Source of the DNA: Candidatus Erginobacter occultus
GTDB taxonomy: Bacteria > Auribacterota > Erginobacteria > Erginobacterales > Erginobacteraceae
Assembly: GCA_030765265.1 (NCBI GenBank)
Contig: JAVCCZ010000219.1
Location: 1 to 35,592, forward strand
Direction: 5' to 3'
DNA: 35,592 nucleotides
Part shown: positions 10,007-18,658 of the stretch, piece by piece
Layout: each line of letters begins with the position of its first letter
Position numbering within the stretch: the stretch's first letter is position 1
Made by a program: the position numbers and the translations under genes
The notes under the pieces: model-generated
Told to the model about the DNA's origin: nothing
The model's database searches: none
What the model saw: only the letters and a program-made list of their open reading frames with translations

Positions 10007-11701
10007 ATGAAAGTAACCCAGGAGCAACTGAGCCGGGAAGAACAAGCCTGGCGTGAGGTAGGTCATACGACCATCCGGCGGAAGTCGGCCCGGGTATTGT
10101 CCGGCTGCTTTCTGGCGGTGATTTTCGCGGTACCGCTCTACCAGTTGGCCGCCGAATACCTCGAGGCGCGGCGGACGGGACAAACCTGGCGGCCGCAGAT
10201 TCTGGAACTGGCCCGCCGGATACCGGACGTGCTCGCCCCGATCCGCGATGGAGGTTTACGGCCGGCAAACATCGTCCGGGCCAACCGCAACCTGCTCCGC
10301 GAAATCAACGATTTTGAAGACCGCCTGAACGACGCCTCGCTCCTCGGGCAGTATATCCGCCCGCGGGTGCAGGAATGGTTCAGCGGCTGGCCGGGGGTGG
10401 GAAATGAGCAGGCCTACGTGGGGCGCGACGGCTGGCTCTTCTATCGGCCCGGCCTGGACTATCTCACCGGCCCCGGCTTCCTTGACCCCCGTCAGCTCAG
10501 ACGGCGGGCCGGAGGCGGGGACGAGTGGCACGCTCCCCCCCAGCCGGATCCCCGGCCGGCCATCATCGATTTCAACGATCAACTGCGGGAACGCGGCATC
10601 GGACTGATTGTCGTTCCCGTACCCGTCAAGCCCTCGATCCACCCGGAAAAATTCTCGGCCCGCTATGAAGGGACCCGGCGCCAGGAGGAAATTCCGCTCC
10701 AAAACGCTTCCTACTCCAGGCTGATGGCCGACCTGGCGGCGGCCGGGGTGACCGTCTTCGACCCCTCGGAACTCCTGGCGGCCCGGGCGGATCGGCCCCG
10801 GTTCCTGGCCACCGACACCCACTGGCGCCCAGAAGCGATGGAGGCCGTGGCGGTCCGGCTGGCGGCGCGGATCGCCGACGTGCTCGGTGCCCCGGGACCC
10901 GGGGACGGCGGCCTCCGGCGCCGGCCGCTCGAACTGGCCGGACTCGGCGACATCGCCTTGATGCTGGATCTTCCGAAAGGGCAGACCCGGTTCCCGCCGG
11001 AATCGGTGACCATCCGGCAGGTGCTGACCGCCGACGGGCAGTTCTGGCGGGCGTCAAAAGAGGCCGAGGTTTTGGTCCTGGGCGACAGTTTCAGCAACAA
11101 TTACTCGCTCGAACCGATGGGCTGGGGCGAGTCAGCGGGGCTGGTGGAGCAGCTGAGCTACTTTCTCCACGCTCCGGTGGACCGGCTGGTCCGGAACGAC
11201 AGCGGCGCCTGGGCCACCCGGGCGATGCTGGCCCGGGAGCTGGCCCGAGGGCACGATCGCCTGGCGGGAAAACGGGTGGTGGTCTGGCAGTTCGCCGCCC
11301 GCGAGCTGGTCGTCGGCGACTGGCGGATCATACCGCTGCGCCCGGGAGAGCCGCCGCCGGCCCGGTTCGTGGTCCCCCAACCCGGCCGTCCCCTCACCGT
11401 CAACGGGACCGTCCGGGAGGCGGCGCCGGTTCCCCGCCCCGGCACGGTCCCCTACCGCGATCACGTGACCGCTGTCCACCTGGTCGACCTCCCCGAAAAC
11501 GGGGAGGCGGTGGTCTATATGTTCGGAATGGAAGACAACGAGTGGACCCGGGCGGCCCGCCTCCGGCCGGGCGAGGAGATCACGGTCCGGCTGGTCCCCT
11601 GGGCCGAGGTCGCCGACCGCTACGGCGGGATTAACCGCGGCGAGCTCAGCGACCTGGAACTCCAGCTCCAGGAACCCTGCTGGGGGGAATGGGTCGACTG
11701 A
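10007..11701 (+). CDS. AlgJ/AlgX-like SGNH O-acetyltransferase with an extra C-terminal domain
   Basis: VGRDGWLFYRPGLDYLTGPGF, VVPVPVKPSIHPEKF, TDTHWRPEA (D-x-H), LVLGDSFSNNY (GDS); starts 2 nt after the MBOAT stop. C-terminal extension from about residue 463 onward. Confidence 0.88.
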   Translation: MKVTQEQLSREEQAWREVGHTTIRRKSARVLSGCFLAVIFAVPLYQLAAEYLEARRTGQTWRPQILELARRIPDVLAPIRDGGLRPANIVRANRNLLREINDFEDRLNDASLLGQYIRPRVQEWFSGWPGVGNEQAYVGRDGWLFYRPGLDYLTGPGFLDPRQLRRRAGGGDEWHAPPQPDPRPAIIDFNDQLRERGIGLIVVPVPVKPSIHPEKFSARYEGTRRQEEIPLQNASYSRLMADLAAAGVTVFDPSELLAARADRPRFLATDTHWRPEAMEAVAVRLAARIADVLGAPGPGDGGLRRRPLELAGLGDIALMLDLPKGQTRFPPESVTIRQVLTADGQFWRASKEAEVLVLGDSFSNNYSLEPMGWGESAGLVEQLSYFLHAPVDRLVRNDSGAWATRAMLARELARGHDRLAGKRVVVWQFAARELVVGDWRIIPLRPGEPPPARFVVPQPGRPLTVNGTVREAAPVPRPGTVPYRDHVTAVHLVDLPENGEAVVYMFGMEDNEWTRAARLRPGEEITVRLVPWAEVADRYGGINRGELSDLELQLQEPCWGEWVD

Positions 11702-11707
11702 AAGAGC

Positions 11708-11758
11708 GCCGGGCGGGAAACCGGCCCCGAGACGTTCGCCCCCCCCATCCCGCCCGGC
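11708..11758. terminator. Perfect 11-bp inverted repeat between convergent genes; possible bidirectional terminator
   Basis: gccgggcggga (11708-11718) and tcccgcccggc (11748-11758), 29-nt spacer, between stops of convergent CDSs at 11701 and 11773. No clear U-tract. Confidence 0.35.
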
Positions 11759-11772
11759 CGGCCACCGGACTC

Positions 11773-12513
11773 TCAGACCGGGACAACCGTCTCAAACAGC
11801 GGTTGGCGACTCAAGCCGGTTTTATGGAGAAGATACCTGGCAACGGTATGCAAAATACTGAACCCGTAGCGCACTCCCTTGCTGAAAGGCATCTGGGAAT
11901 TCTCGTCAAGGTACCGGGTGGCGTGCGGAACTTCGGCGATTCTCTGCTTGCGGATGGCGGCTTGGATAATAATGTCGGTGTCAAAATCAAATTTTTCGCT
12001 CAACAGCTCCAGCGGAACCTGCCTCAGGAACCGGGTGGAATAGGCCCGGTAACCGTTATGATAATCGGTCAGGTTGGTTTGAAAGACTAAATTCTCCAGA
12101 TGGGTGAGAAAGCGATTCGGGATATATTTCCAGAGGGGCATACCCTGACGGAGGACATCGCCTAAAACCATCCGGGTCCCGGTGACGACGTCATAACCCT
12201 CGTCGCGGATCTTGGCGATAAACAGGGGCACCATCGCGGGATCGTACTGGTTGTCACCGTGAACCATTACAGCGATGTCCGCGCCCCGATTGATCGCTTC
12301 CTGATACCCGGTCTTCTGAGCGCCGCCATATCCCCGGTTTTGCTTATGGCTGACCACGGTCAACCCCAGGGACCGGGCGAGATCCGCCGTCCCGTCCGTA
12401 CTGCCGTCATCGACCACGATGATTTCATCCCCGCAACCCGGCGGGATGGATTTAACGGCCTGGCCGAGAACCGGGGCGACATTGTAAGCGGGTATGATTA
12501 TAATAACTTTCAT
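11773..12513 (-). CDS. GT2 glycosyltransferase, DPM1-like (polyprenyl-phosphate sugar synthase type, no C-terminal TM)
   Basis: Start reassigned to ATG 12513 (MKVIIIIPAYNVAPVLGQAVKSIP...IIVVDDGSTDGTADLA...MVHGDNQYDP). The longer ORF to 12684 runs into the divergent promoter region. Confidence 0.88.
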   Translation of the reverse strand: MKVIIIIPAYNVAPVLGQAVKSIPPGCGDEIIVVDDGSTDGTADLARSLGLTVVSHKQNRGYGGAQKTGYQEAINRGADIAVMVHGDNQYDPAMVPLFIAKIRDEGYDVVTGTRMVLGDVLRQGMPLWKYIPNRFLTHLENLVFQTNLTDYHNGYRAYSTRFLRQVPLELLSEKFDFDTDIIIQAAIRKQRIAEVPHATRYLDENSQMPFSKGVRYGFSILHTVARYLLHKTGLSRQPLFETVVPV

Positions 12514-12688
12514 AATTTCCTTGCAACTCCGGAAAATTTTATATAAATGAAGCTGGTTGATAACGAAAACCGCCGCGAATCGAGCCGCGATGGTCTCTCC
12601 GCGCTCGGGCGGCGCCGGCCGGAGGGTCTTCCTCTTCCCCCGGCCAGATTTCACCCCGATAAGCAAAAACGAACAAAATAGCACTGCT

Positions 12689-14575
12689 ATGCGATTTAAT
12701 CACTCTTTTTTTTCGTATCTGGCGGCAGCCGGCCTGGCCGGCGGCCTTTCCCTCTGGGCCGCCAAAGCTATTTACCGCTCGACGGCGATGTCTTCCGACG
12801 AGAACAGTTACGTGTTTCAAGCCCACTGCTTCGCCGAGGGGCGGATCAGCCGCCCTTATCCCGAGCCCTTTGCCCGCGCCTTCGCCAGCTATATGATCAT
12901 CCTCGATCGGGAACACGGCTGGCTGTCCCGTTATCCGCCCGGACATCCCCTTTGGCTGGCTCCCGGCATCTGGCTGGGGGAACCGCGCCTGATGGTAATC
13001 CTGGCGGCCGGACTGTCGGTCATCCTGCTGGGCAGCGCCGCGAAACAGATCGCAATCTCTCCCTGGGCGGTCATAGTGCCGCTGCTGGTCTCGCCTTACT
13101 TCATAAGTATGTACGGCACCCTGCTCAGTCACACCAGCGGCTTTCTCTATGTCTCCGCCCTGCTCGCCGCCTATCTGGCCTGGAAACGAACCCGGCGGCC
13201 ACTTTACGCCGCCCTGGCGGGACTGGCCTGGTCGCTGTTATTTCTCAACCGTACCTTTGCCGCCGGGCTGGTCGCCCTGCCGCTGGGGTTAGACGCGCTG
13301 GTTACCGGGGCCCGGCGTTGGAACCGGCGGGCGCTGGCGGGACTGTTCCTGTTGGCCGTCGCTTCAACCGCCGGCGTTTTCGCCTACTTCGAATACAACC
13401 GGCGGGCGGTCGGGGACCCCCTCACCCCGACCTATCTGTATTACGAATCCAGCGAGAAACTGGGGTTCGGCCCCCGTCACACCCAGGGAAAAACCATCTA
13501 CCATACCCCCGAAAAGGGGATGCTGGAGATGCGGGACAACCTGCTTGACCTGGACCTGTGGCTGGGGGGATTCCGGGGATCGCTGGCGGTCGCGCTCCTG
13601 CTGGCGCTCCTGGCCTGGAACCCCAACTACACCCCCTTGCTGCTGGGTTCGGCGTTTTCCGTCTGGCTGGGCTATGTCTTCTTCTGGTTCCGGGGCATCC
13701 CCGAGGTGGGCGGACCGGTTTATTACTTTGAATCCCTGCCGATGATCTTTTTGGCCGCCGGGAGCGGTTTGGGGAAACTGCACGAACGGTTGATCCGCCG
13801 ATTTCCCCGCCGGCGCCTGGTCTGGCCGCTGCTGGCCGTCCTGGCGGGGCTGAACACCGCCCTGGTCCTGCAGGGACAGGTCCGGAAGCTGAGCGCTCCC
13901 CAGGCACAACGGCGCGCGCTGCTGGATACACTGGCCGACGCTCCCCCGAAGTCCCTGGTATTTCTGGAGAACATTGACTTTCCCCGAGAAGGGGAAATAG
14001 TCTACAATCCCCGGGGGCTCGAGAGCGACCCCCTGCTGGCCCGCGGCGGCGGGGGGAGAATGGCCAACGCCTGGCTCTGGCACCAGGCCTTCCGGGACCG
14101 CTCCGCCTTCCTTCTCGACGGACGGACCCCCGGCCGGCTGATCCCCCTGAACCTGGAAGAGGAACCGGTCGAGATCTTCTGGGACGCGTCCCGGACTCAC
14201 CGCCAAGTCGGGGCCAACGAAACCGACGGCGAGGGGCGCAGTTTCCGAGTGGCCTACCCCGGAAGTGAAACGGGGTTTATGGTTTTCGGAAGTTACCTGG
14301 CCCTGATTCCGGAAAGCCGTTACCGCGCTTCATTCGAAGTCCGGACGGACGAACGGGGAGCGGCGATCCGCCTGGATGTGACCATCGATCACGGCCGAAA
14401 GATAATTGCCGAACAGGACCTTGAACTGGCGCCGGGAGAAGACCGGTTATGTATCCTGGAATTCGTGACGCCGCCGAGGATGGTCTGGGGCGAACCGAGG
14501 GTCAAGTATCTCGGGGGCGGGAAAGTGATGATCGGTCGGCTGGGTTTGGAAAAACTGGCGCCGGTTGCTCCTTGA
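12689..14575 (+). CDS. Large GT-C/GT39-like integral membrane protein with C-terminal soluble region
   Basis: Start likely ATG 12689 (MRFNHSFFSYLAAAGLAGG). SSDENSYVFQA (acidic first-loop motif), LSRYPPGHPLWLAPGIW; many hydrophobic segments followed by a beta-rich soluble C-terminus. Confidence 0.75.
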   Translation: MRFNHSFFSYLAAAGLAGGLSLWAAKAIYRSTAMSSDENSYVFQAHCFAEGRISRPYPEPFARAFASYMIILDREHGWLSRYPPGHPLWLAPGIWLGEPRLMVILAAGLSVILLGSAAKQIAISPWAVIVPLLVSPYFISMYGTLLSHTSGFLYVSALLAAYLAWKRTRRPLYAALAGLAWSLLFLNRTFAAGLVALPLGLDALVTGARRWNRRALAGLFLLAVASTAGVFAYFEYNRRAVGDPLTPTYLYYESSEKLGFGPRHTQGKTIYHTPEKGMLEMRDNLLDLDLWLGGFRGSLAVALLLALLAWNPNYTPLLLGSAFSVWLGYVFFWFRGIPEVGGPVYYFESLPMIFLAAGSGLGKLHERLIRRFPRRRLVWPLLAVLAGLNTALVLQGQVRKLSAPQAQRRALLDTLADAPPKSLVFLENIDFPREGEIVYNPRGLESDPLLARGGGGRMANAWLWHQAFRDRSAFLLDGRTPGRLIPLNLEEEPVEIFWDASRTHRQVGANETDGEGRSFRVAYPGSETGFMVFGSYLALIPESRYRASFEVRTDERGAAIRLDVTIDHGRKIIAEQDLELAPGEDRLCILEFVTPPRMVWGEPRVKYLGGGKVMIGRLGLEKLAPVAP

Positions 14576-14607
14576 CGGCGGACTCGGCCCGTGTTTAGAC
14601 TGCCTCG

Positions 14608-15639
14608 ATGAGAAGATTTAAGGGAAGACTGGCTCCGGTTCTATTTCTGCTCCCGGCCTTGCTGGCGGGCGGAACCCCCTCCCCGGCTGCGGAGCGGCTG
14701 CTGGAGCGGAGCGGCGAACTGGCGCGGGCAGCGGAGGAAGAGGGCCGGACCGTGGTAGAAGGCCGCGACGGTTGGCTCTTTCTCGTCTCCGAACTCCGGC
14801 ATCTGGCCGCCGGGCCGTTCTGGGGCGAGGCGGCCCGGACCGCCAGCCGGGCCAAGCGGGCCGAGGCCCGCGATCCCCTGCCCGCGATACTTGACTTCCA
14901 CCGGGAGCTGAAGGCCAAGGGAATCGAACTGATCCTGGTCCCGGTTCCGGCCAAGGCCGCGGTCTATCCCCATTACCTGCCCGGCGATCCCGGAGCCGAA
15001 AGCGGAGTCCGACCCGATCCCCATCACCGGGAGTTCTATTCCCTGCTCCGCGCCGAGGGGGTCAAGGTCCTGGACCTGACCGACCGGTTCCGGGAAGGGC
15101 CGGATCCGGCCAGGGGCCCATACTACTGCCGCCAGGACTCCCACTGGTCGGGGACGGGCTGCGTCCGGGCGGCCGAGATTCTGGCCGATAAAGTCCGGCC
15201 GCTGCTTCCCCGAACCACCGAGAGAAGTTATCCGGCGGCCTGGAAAGAAATCGAGATCGACGGCGACCTGCGCCGGATGCTGGACGATCCCGGGGTGCCG
15301 CCGGAGATTCTGGCGGTCCGCGCGGTCGAGGGGGAGACTCTCGACCCGGACAGTCCCCTCCTCGTTTTAGGGGACAGCCATACCCTGGTCTTTCACGCCG
15401 GGGGGGATATGCACACCCGGGGGGCCGGGCTGGCCGATCAGCTCGCCCGGGAACTGGGCCGGCCGGTCGAGCTGGTCGGCGTCCGCGGATCCGGCGCCAC
15501 GCCGGCTCGGCTCAACCTGTTCCGGAAGGCCCGGGGGGACCCCGAATACTGGAACCGCAAACGGGCGGTGGTCTGGATATTCTCCGCCCGCGAATTCACC
15601 GAGAGCGACGGCTGGCGCCTGGTCCCGCTCGGCCCTTAA
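14608..15639 (+). CDS. Second AlgJ/AlgX-like SGNH protein, short form lacking the C-terminal extension
   Basis: VEGRDGWLFLVSELRHLAAGPFWG, LVPVPAKAAVYPHYL, RQDSHWSGTGC (D-x-H), LVLGDSHTLVFH (GDS), VVWIFSAREFTESDGWRLVPL. Collinear with the protein at 10007-11701 but ends at the equivalent of DWRIIPL. Confidence 0.87.
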   Translation: MRRFKGRLAPVLFLLPALLAGGTPSPAAERLLERSGELARAAEEEGRTVVEGRDGWLFLVSELRHLAAGPFWGEAARTASRAKRAEARDPLPAILDFHRELKAKGIELILVPVPAKAAVYPHYLPGDPGAESGVRPDPHHREFYSLLRAEGVKVLDLTDRFREGPDPARGPYYCRQDSHWSGTGCVRAAEILADKVRPLLPRTTERSYPAAWKEIEIDGDLRRMLDDPGVPPEILAVRAVEGETLDPDSPLLVLGDSHTLVFHAGGDMHTRGAGLADQLARELGRPVELVGVRGSGATPARLNLFRKARGDPEYWNRKRAVVWIFSAREFTESDGWRLVPLGP

Positions 15640-15727
15640 CCCTTGAATCGGACCGGGTAATCAGCGGCCGGCGGAGGGGAGGGGGTCGACCGGGAGGTAC
15701 GCTGAGCCGGCGGTCCGGGAGGAAGCT

Positions 15728-16711
15728 ATGACCAACGTCTTTGTTACGGGAGCAACAGGTTTTCTCGGCGGCCACCTGGCGAGGACGCTGGCCCGGCGGG
15801 GTTATTCAGTCCGGGCCCTGGTCCGCCGGCCGGGCCGGGGAACCATCGGTGAAGAGCCGGGGATTGAGCTGATCGAGGGCGATCTGGCCCGGCCCGAGGA
15901 CGTGCTCGCGGCCTCCGCGGGCTGCTCCACCTTTTACCACATCGCCGCCTTATACCGGTCGGCCAAAGAGCCGGACAGCGTCTACCACGACGTCAACGTG
16001 GGTGGAACCGCCAACGTCCTCGAGGCCGCACGACGGCACGGACCCGACCGGGTGGTCCACTGCAGCACGATCGGCGTTCACGGCGACGTGGCCGAGATTC
16101 CCGCCGTCGAGAACTCCTCCTTCCGGCCGCACGATGTCTACCAGAGGACGAAGCTGGAGGGAGAACTACTCGCCCGGGCCGCGGCCCGGGAAGGGATGCC
16201 GGTGACCGTCTTCCGGCCGGCCGCCATCTACGGGCCGGGCGATACCCGTTTCCTCAAGCTCTTCAAGAGCGTCAACACCGGCCGGTTCCGGATGTTCGGT
16301 TCCGGTCAGATTCTCTACCATATGACCTATGTCACGGACCTGGTCGCGGGAATAATTCTCTGCGGCGAACACCCCGCCGCCGAAGGAGAAACCTATATCC
16401 TGGCCGGGCCCCGCTACACGACGATCGCGGAACTGGTGGCCGTCGTCGCCCAGGCGCTCGGCCGCCCCGTTCCCCGCGGGCGGCTCCCGCTGCGACCTCT
16501 CCAGCTCGCCGCCCGGGCCTGCGAGCTGATCTGCCGCCCCCTGGGGATCGAGCCGCCCCTTCACCGGCGGCGGCTGGATTTCTTCACCGTGAACCGGGCT
16601 TTCTCGATCGAGAAGGCGCGGCGGGAACTGGGCTACCGGCCCCAAGTCGATATCCTCCAAGGCTGCCGCCTGACCGCGCGATGGTACCGGGAGAACGGTC
16701 TGTTGAAGTAA
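15728..16711 (+). CDS. Extended SDR: NAD-dependent epimerase/dehydratase or 3-beta-HSD-like
   Basis: VFVTGATGFLGGHLARTLARRGYSVRALVR (TGxxGxxG Rossmann); YQRTKLEGE (YxxxK). Confidence 0.92.
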   Translation: MTNVFVTGATGFLGGHLARTLARRGYSVRALVRRPGRGTIGEEPGIELIEGDLARPEDVLAASAGCSTFYHIAALYRSAKEPDSVYHDVNVGGTANVLEAARRHGPDRVVHCSTIGVHGDVAEIPAVENSSFRPHDVYQRTKLEGELLARAAAREGMPVTVFRPAAIYGPGDTRFLKLFKSVNTGRFRMFGSGQILYHMTYVTDLVAGIILCGEHPAAEGETYILAGPRYTTIAELVAVVAQALGRPVPRGRLPLRPLQLAARACELICRPLGIEPPLHRRRLDFFTVNRAFSIEKARRELGYRPQVDILQGCRLTARWYRENGLLK

Positions 16712-16736
16712 TCCAGAAAACCGGGGCACCAGTGTA

Positions 16737-16902
16737 GTGTCTCAGAAATATAAAGTATGCCTAATGTCATTGCGATCCGGCTTTTTTATCCGGCTTTAGA
16801 CGGAAGACGGAGAAGCAATCTTTATTCATAGCAGTGGAATAGATTGCTTCGTCGCTGCGCTCCTCTCAATGACGTTATTATTCAAATTACTTCCGAGACA
16901 CG
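16737..16902. repeat. MITE-like nested palindromic intergenic element
   Basis: Outer ends gtgtctcagaa (from 16737) and ttccgagacacg (16891-16902) are inverted copies with one mismatch in the core. Inside, gtcattgcga (16766) faces tcaatgac (16866-16873), and gaagcaatct (16812-16821) is a perfect inverted repeat of agattgcttc (16841-16850). Much more AT-rich than the flanks. Confidence 0.78.
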
Positions 16903-16905
16903 ATA

Positions 16906-18360
16906 CTAATACGTCCGGCCGCGCCAGCGCCGGATCCGGTAGCCCAGCAGGTTCCAGAGATAGACCAGGAAGCCGATCTCGCCGCTGCTCATCCTCAGTC
17001 GGAAGATGTGCGTGTACCCCTTGAAAACACGGTAGATTACGTTGAAGGCAATGTTGCTCGGCCAGCGGATCAGCCGCCGCGACAACTTCATCAGGGCCGG
17101 AAATTCAATGACCAGCGCGAAGAACTTGTGCAGATTCTCGAATTCGCGCTTGGTCAGCCCCGTATTGATCGGAGACTCGACCTGATATGACGCGTGCTGA
17201 ATATGCGACGGGTTCAGGTAACCTTTCTCGAGGCAGTAGGCGTGCATCTCCGTGCGGGGGTAAGGCTGGAAGATGGAGACCCAGGCGTAGGCGGGCTTCA
17301 CCGCAATGTTGATCTTGATCGTTTCGTAAGCGTTCTCGATGCTCTCCTCCGGCAGACCCACCATATTCTGGGTCATAATCGAGATGCCATACTTATGGAA
17401 CAGTCGGGCGGCCCCGACGATCTGATCGTTGCTCATATCGCGCTTGAGAATCCGTCGGCGGATGGTCTCGTTGCCGCTTTCCACGCCCATCGCGATGGTG
17501 ACGCAGTTGGCCTCCTTGAGCAAGCGCGCCACCTCCTCGGTAACCAGGTTGGCCCGAACGTAGCAGATCAACGGCAGGCCGACCCGGTCCCGGTAGGCGG
17601 CGGAGAACTCCTGGAGCCACCGCCGGTTGACGATGAAAATATCGTCGTGAAAGTAGACGACCTTCAGGGGATAGCGGCGGCGCACCTCTTCAATCTCCCG
17701 GATCACGCTCTCGACGCTGCGCAGACGGCAGTATCGCGCGTCCCCGGCCTCATCCCGGTACAGCTTCTTTAAAAGATGGTTGAAGCAGTAGGTGCAATCG
17801 TACGGGCAGCCGCGGGTGGCGAGGAAATGCTTCACGCTGCTGTGGGCATAGGCGTAGTACTTGAGAAAGGACGCCCGGTCCGGGTAGGGAAGCGTATCCA
17901 GGTCGCGGATCAGCGGACGCATCGGGTTCTTGATCACCCGGCCGTCCTTCTTCAGCCAGAGATTGCGGACCCCGGAGTAATCCCGACCGTCCCGCAGGCA
18001 GTCGAGCAGGTCGACCAGCGCCTCGTCGCCCTCGCCGCGGCAGATGACATCCACCTCCTCGTTCTCCACGAACTCGGGAAAGAATGTGGGGTGCGGCCCG
18101 CCCACTACCGAGAGAAAATCCACCTGCCGCCGCAAGCGTCGGATCAGTTCCAGGTAGTAATCCTCGGAGCCGCTGGTCAGGGAAAACCCGATCACGTCGG
18201 GCTGATAGTCCTTAACGGCGGCAAATAAATCCTTCTCCAGATTCGTCAACAGCAGGTCGGCGTCGTGGCCGTGCTTCTTAACATTGGCGATCAGGCTCAT
18301 AATCCCCATCGGATCGGTAATATCCAGGGATGCCGTCCTGTAGACGAAAAGGCATTTCAT
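16906..18360 (-). CDS. B12-binding domain radical SAM protein
   Basis: Start likely ATG 18360 (MKCLFVYR). N-terminal B12-binding-like region (DVIGFSLTSGSEDYY...VVGGPHPTFFPE) followed by ATRGCPYDCTYCFN (CxxxCxxC). Confidence 0.92.
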   Translation of the reverse strand: MKCLFVYRTASLDITDPMGIMSLIANVKKHGHDADLLLTNLEKDLFAAVKDYQPDVIGFSLTSGSEDYYLELIRRLRRQVDFLSVVGGPHPTFFPEFVENEEVDVICRGEGDEALVDLLDCLRDGRDYSGVRNLWLKKDGRVIKNPMRPLIRDLDTLPYPDRASFLKYYAYAHSSVKHFLATRGCPYDCTYCFNHLLKKLYRDEAGDARYCRLRSVESVIREIEEVRRRYPLKVVYFHDDIFIVNRRWLQEFSAAYRDRVGLPLICYVRANLVTEEVARLLKEANCVTIAMGVESGNETIRRRILKRDMSNDQIVGAARLFHKYGISIMTQNMVGLPEESIENAYETIKINIAVKPAYAWVSIFQPYPRTEMHAYCLEKGYLNPSHIQHASYQVESPINTGLTKREFENLHKFFALVIEFPALMKLSRRLIRWPSNIAFNVIYRVFKGYTHIFRLRMSSGEIGFLVYLWNLLGYRIRRWRGRTY

Positions 18361-18530
18361 AAGCAAAATTCCATCTCTCGTAAGCAATTCGGGTTAAGTA
18401 GATTTTTCATTATGGATAAAGGGACCGGTAAAGGCAACCTGAAAGTATAGCCGGCGGGAAAGGCGACGGAACTCCGGTTCGCCCGGCGGCCCGGAAGGAT
18501 CGCCCTCCGGGCTGACGGACTAAATATAGT

Positions 18531-18558
18531 TTGTCGCTCGGCCGAAGGTGACTATAAT
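18531..18558 (+). promoter_or_regulatory. Putative sigma70-type promoter TTGTCG-N16-TATAAT
   Basis: ttgtcg 18531-18536, 16-nt spacer, tataat 18553-18558, upstream of the SGNH hydrolase and in a divergent intergenic region. Confidence 0.5.
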
Positions 18559-18658
18559 GTTTCGGCAACGGGAAACCAGGCGGAGCAGGCGGGTGCCGGG
18601 GGCGGGTTCAGTGCCGCCCGGCCGACCGAACCCGCGGGAGACGACGACGAGATACCAG

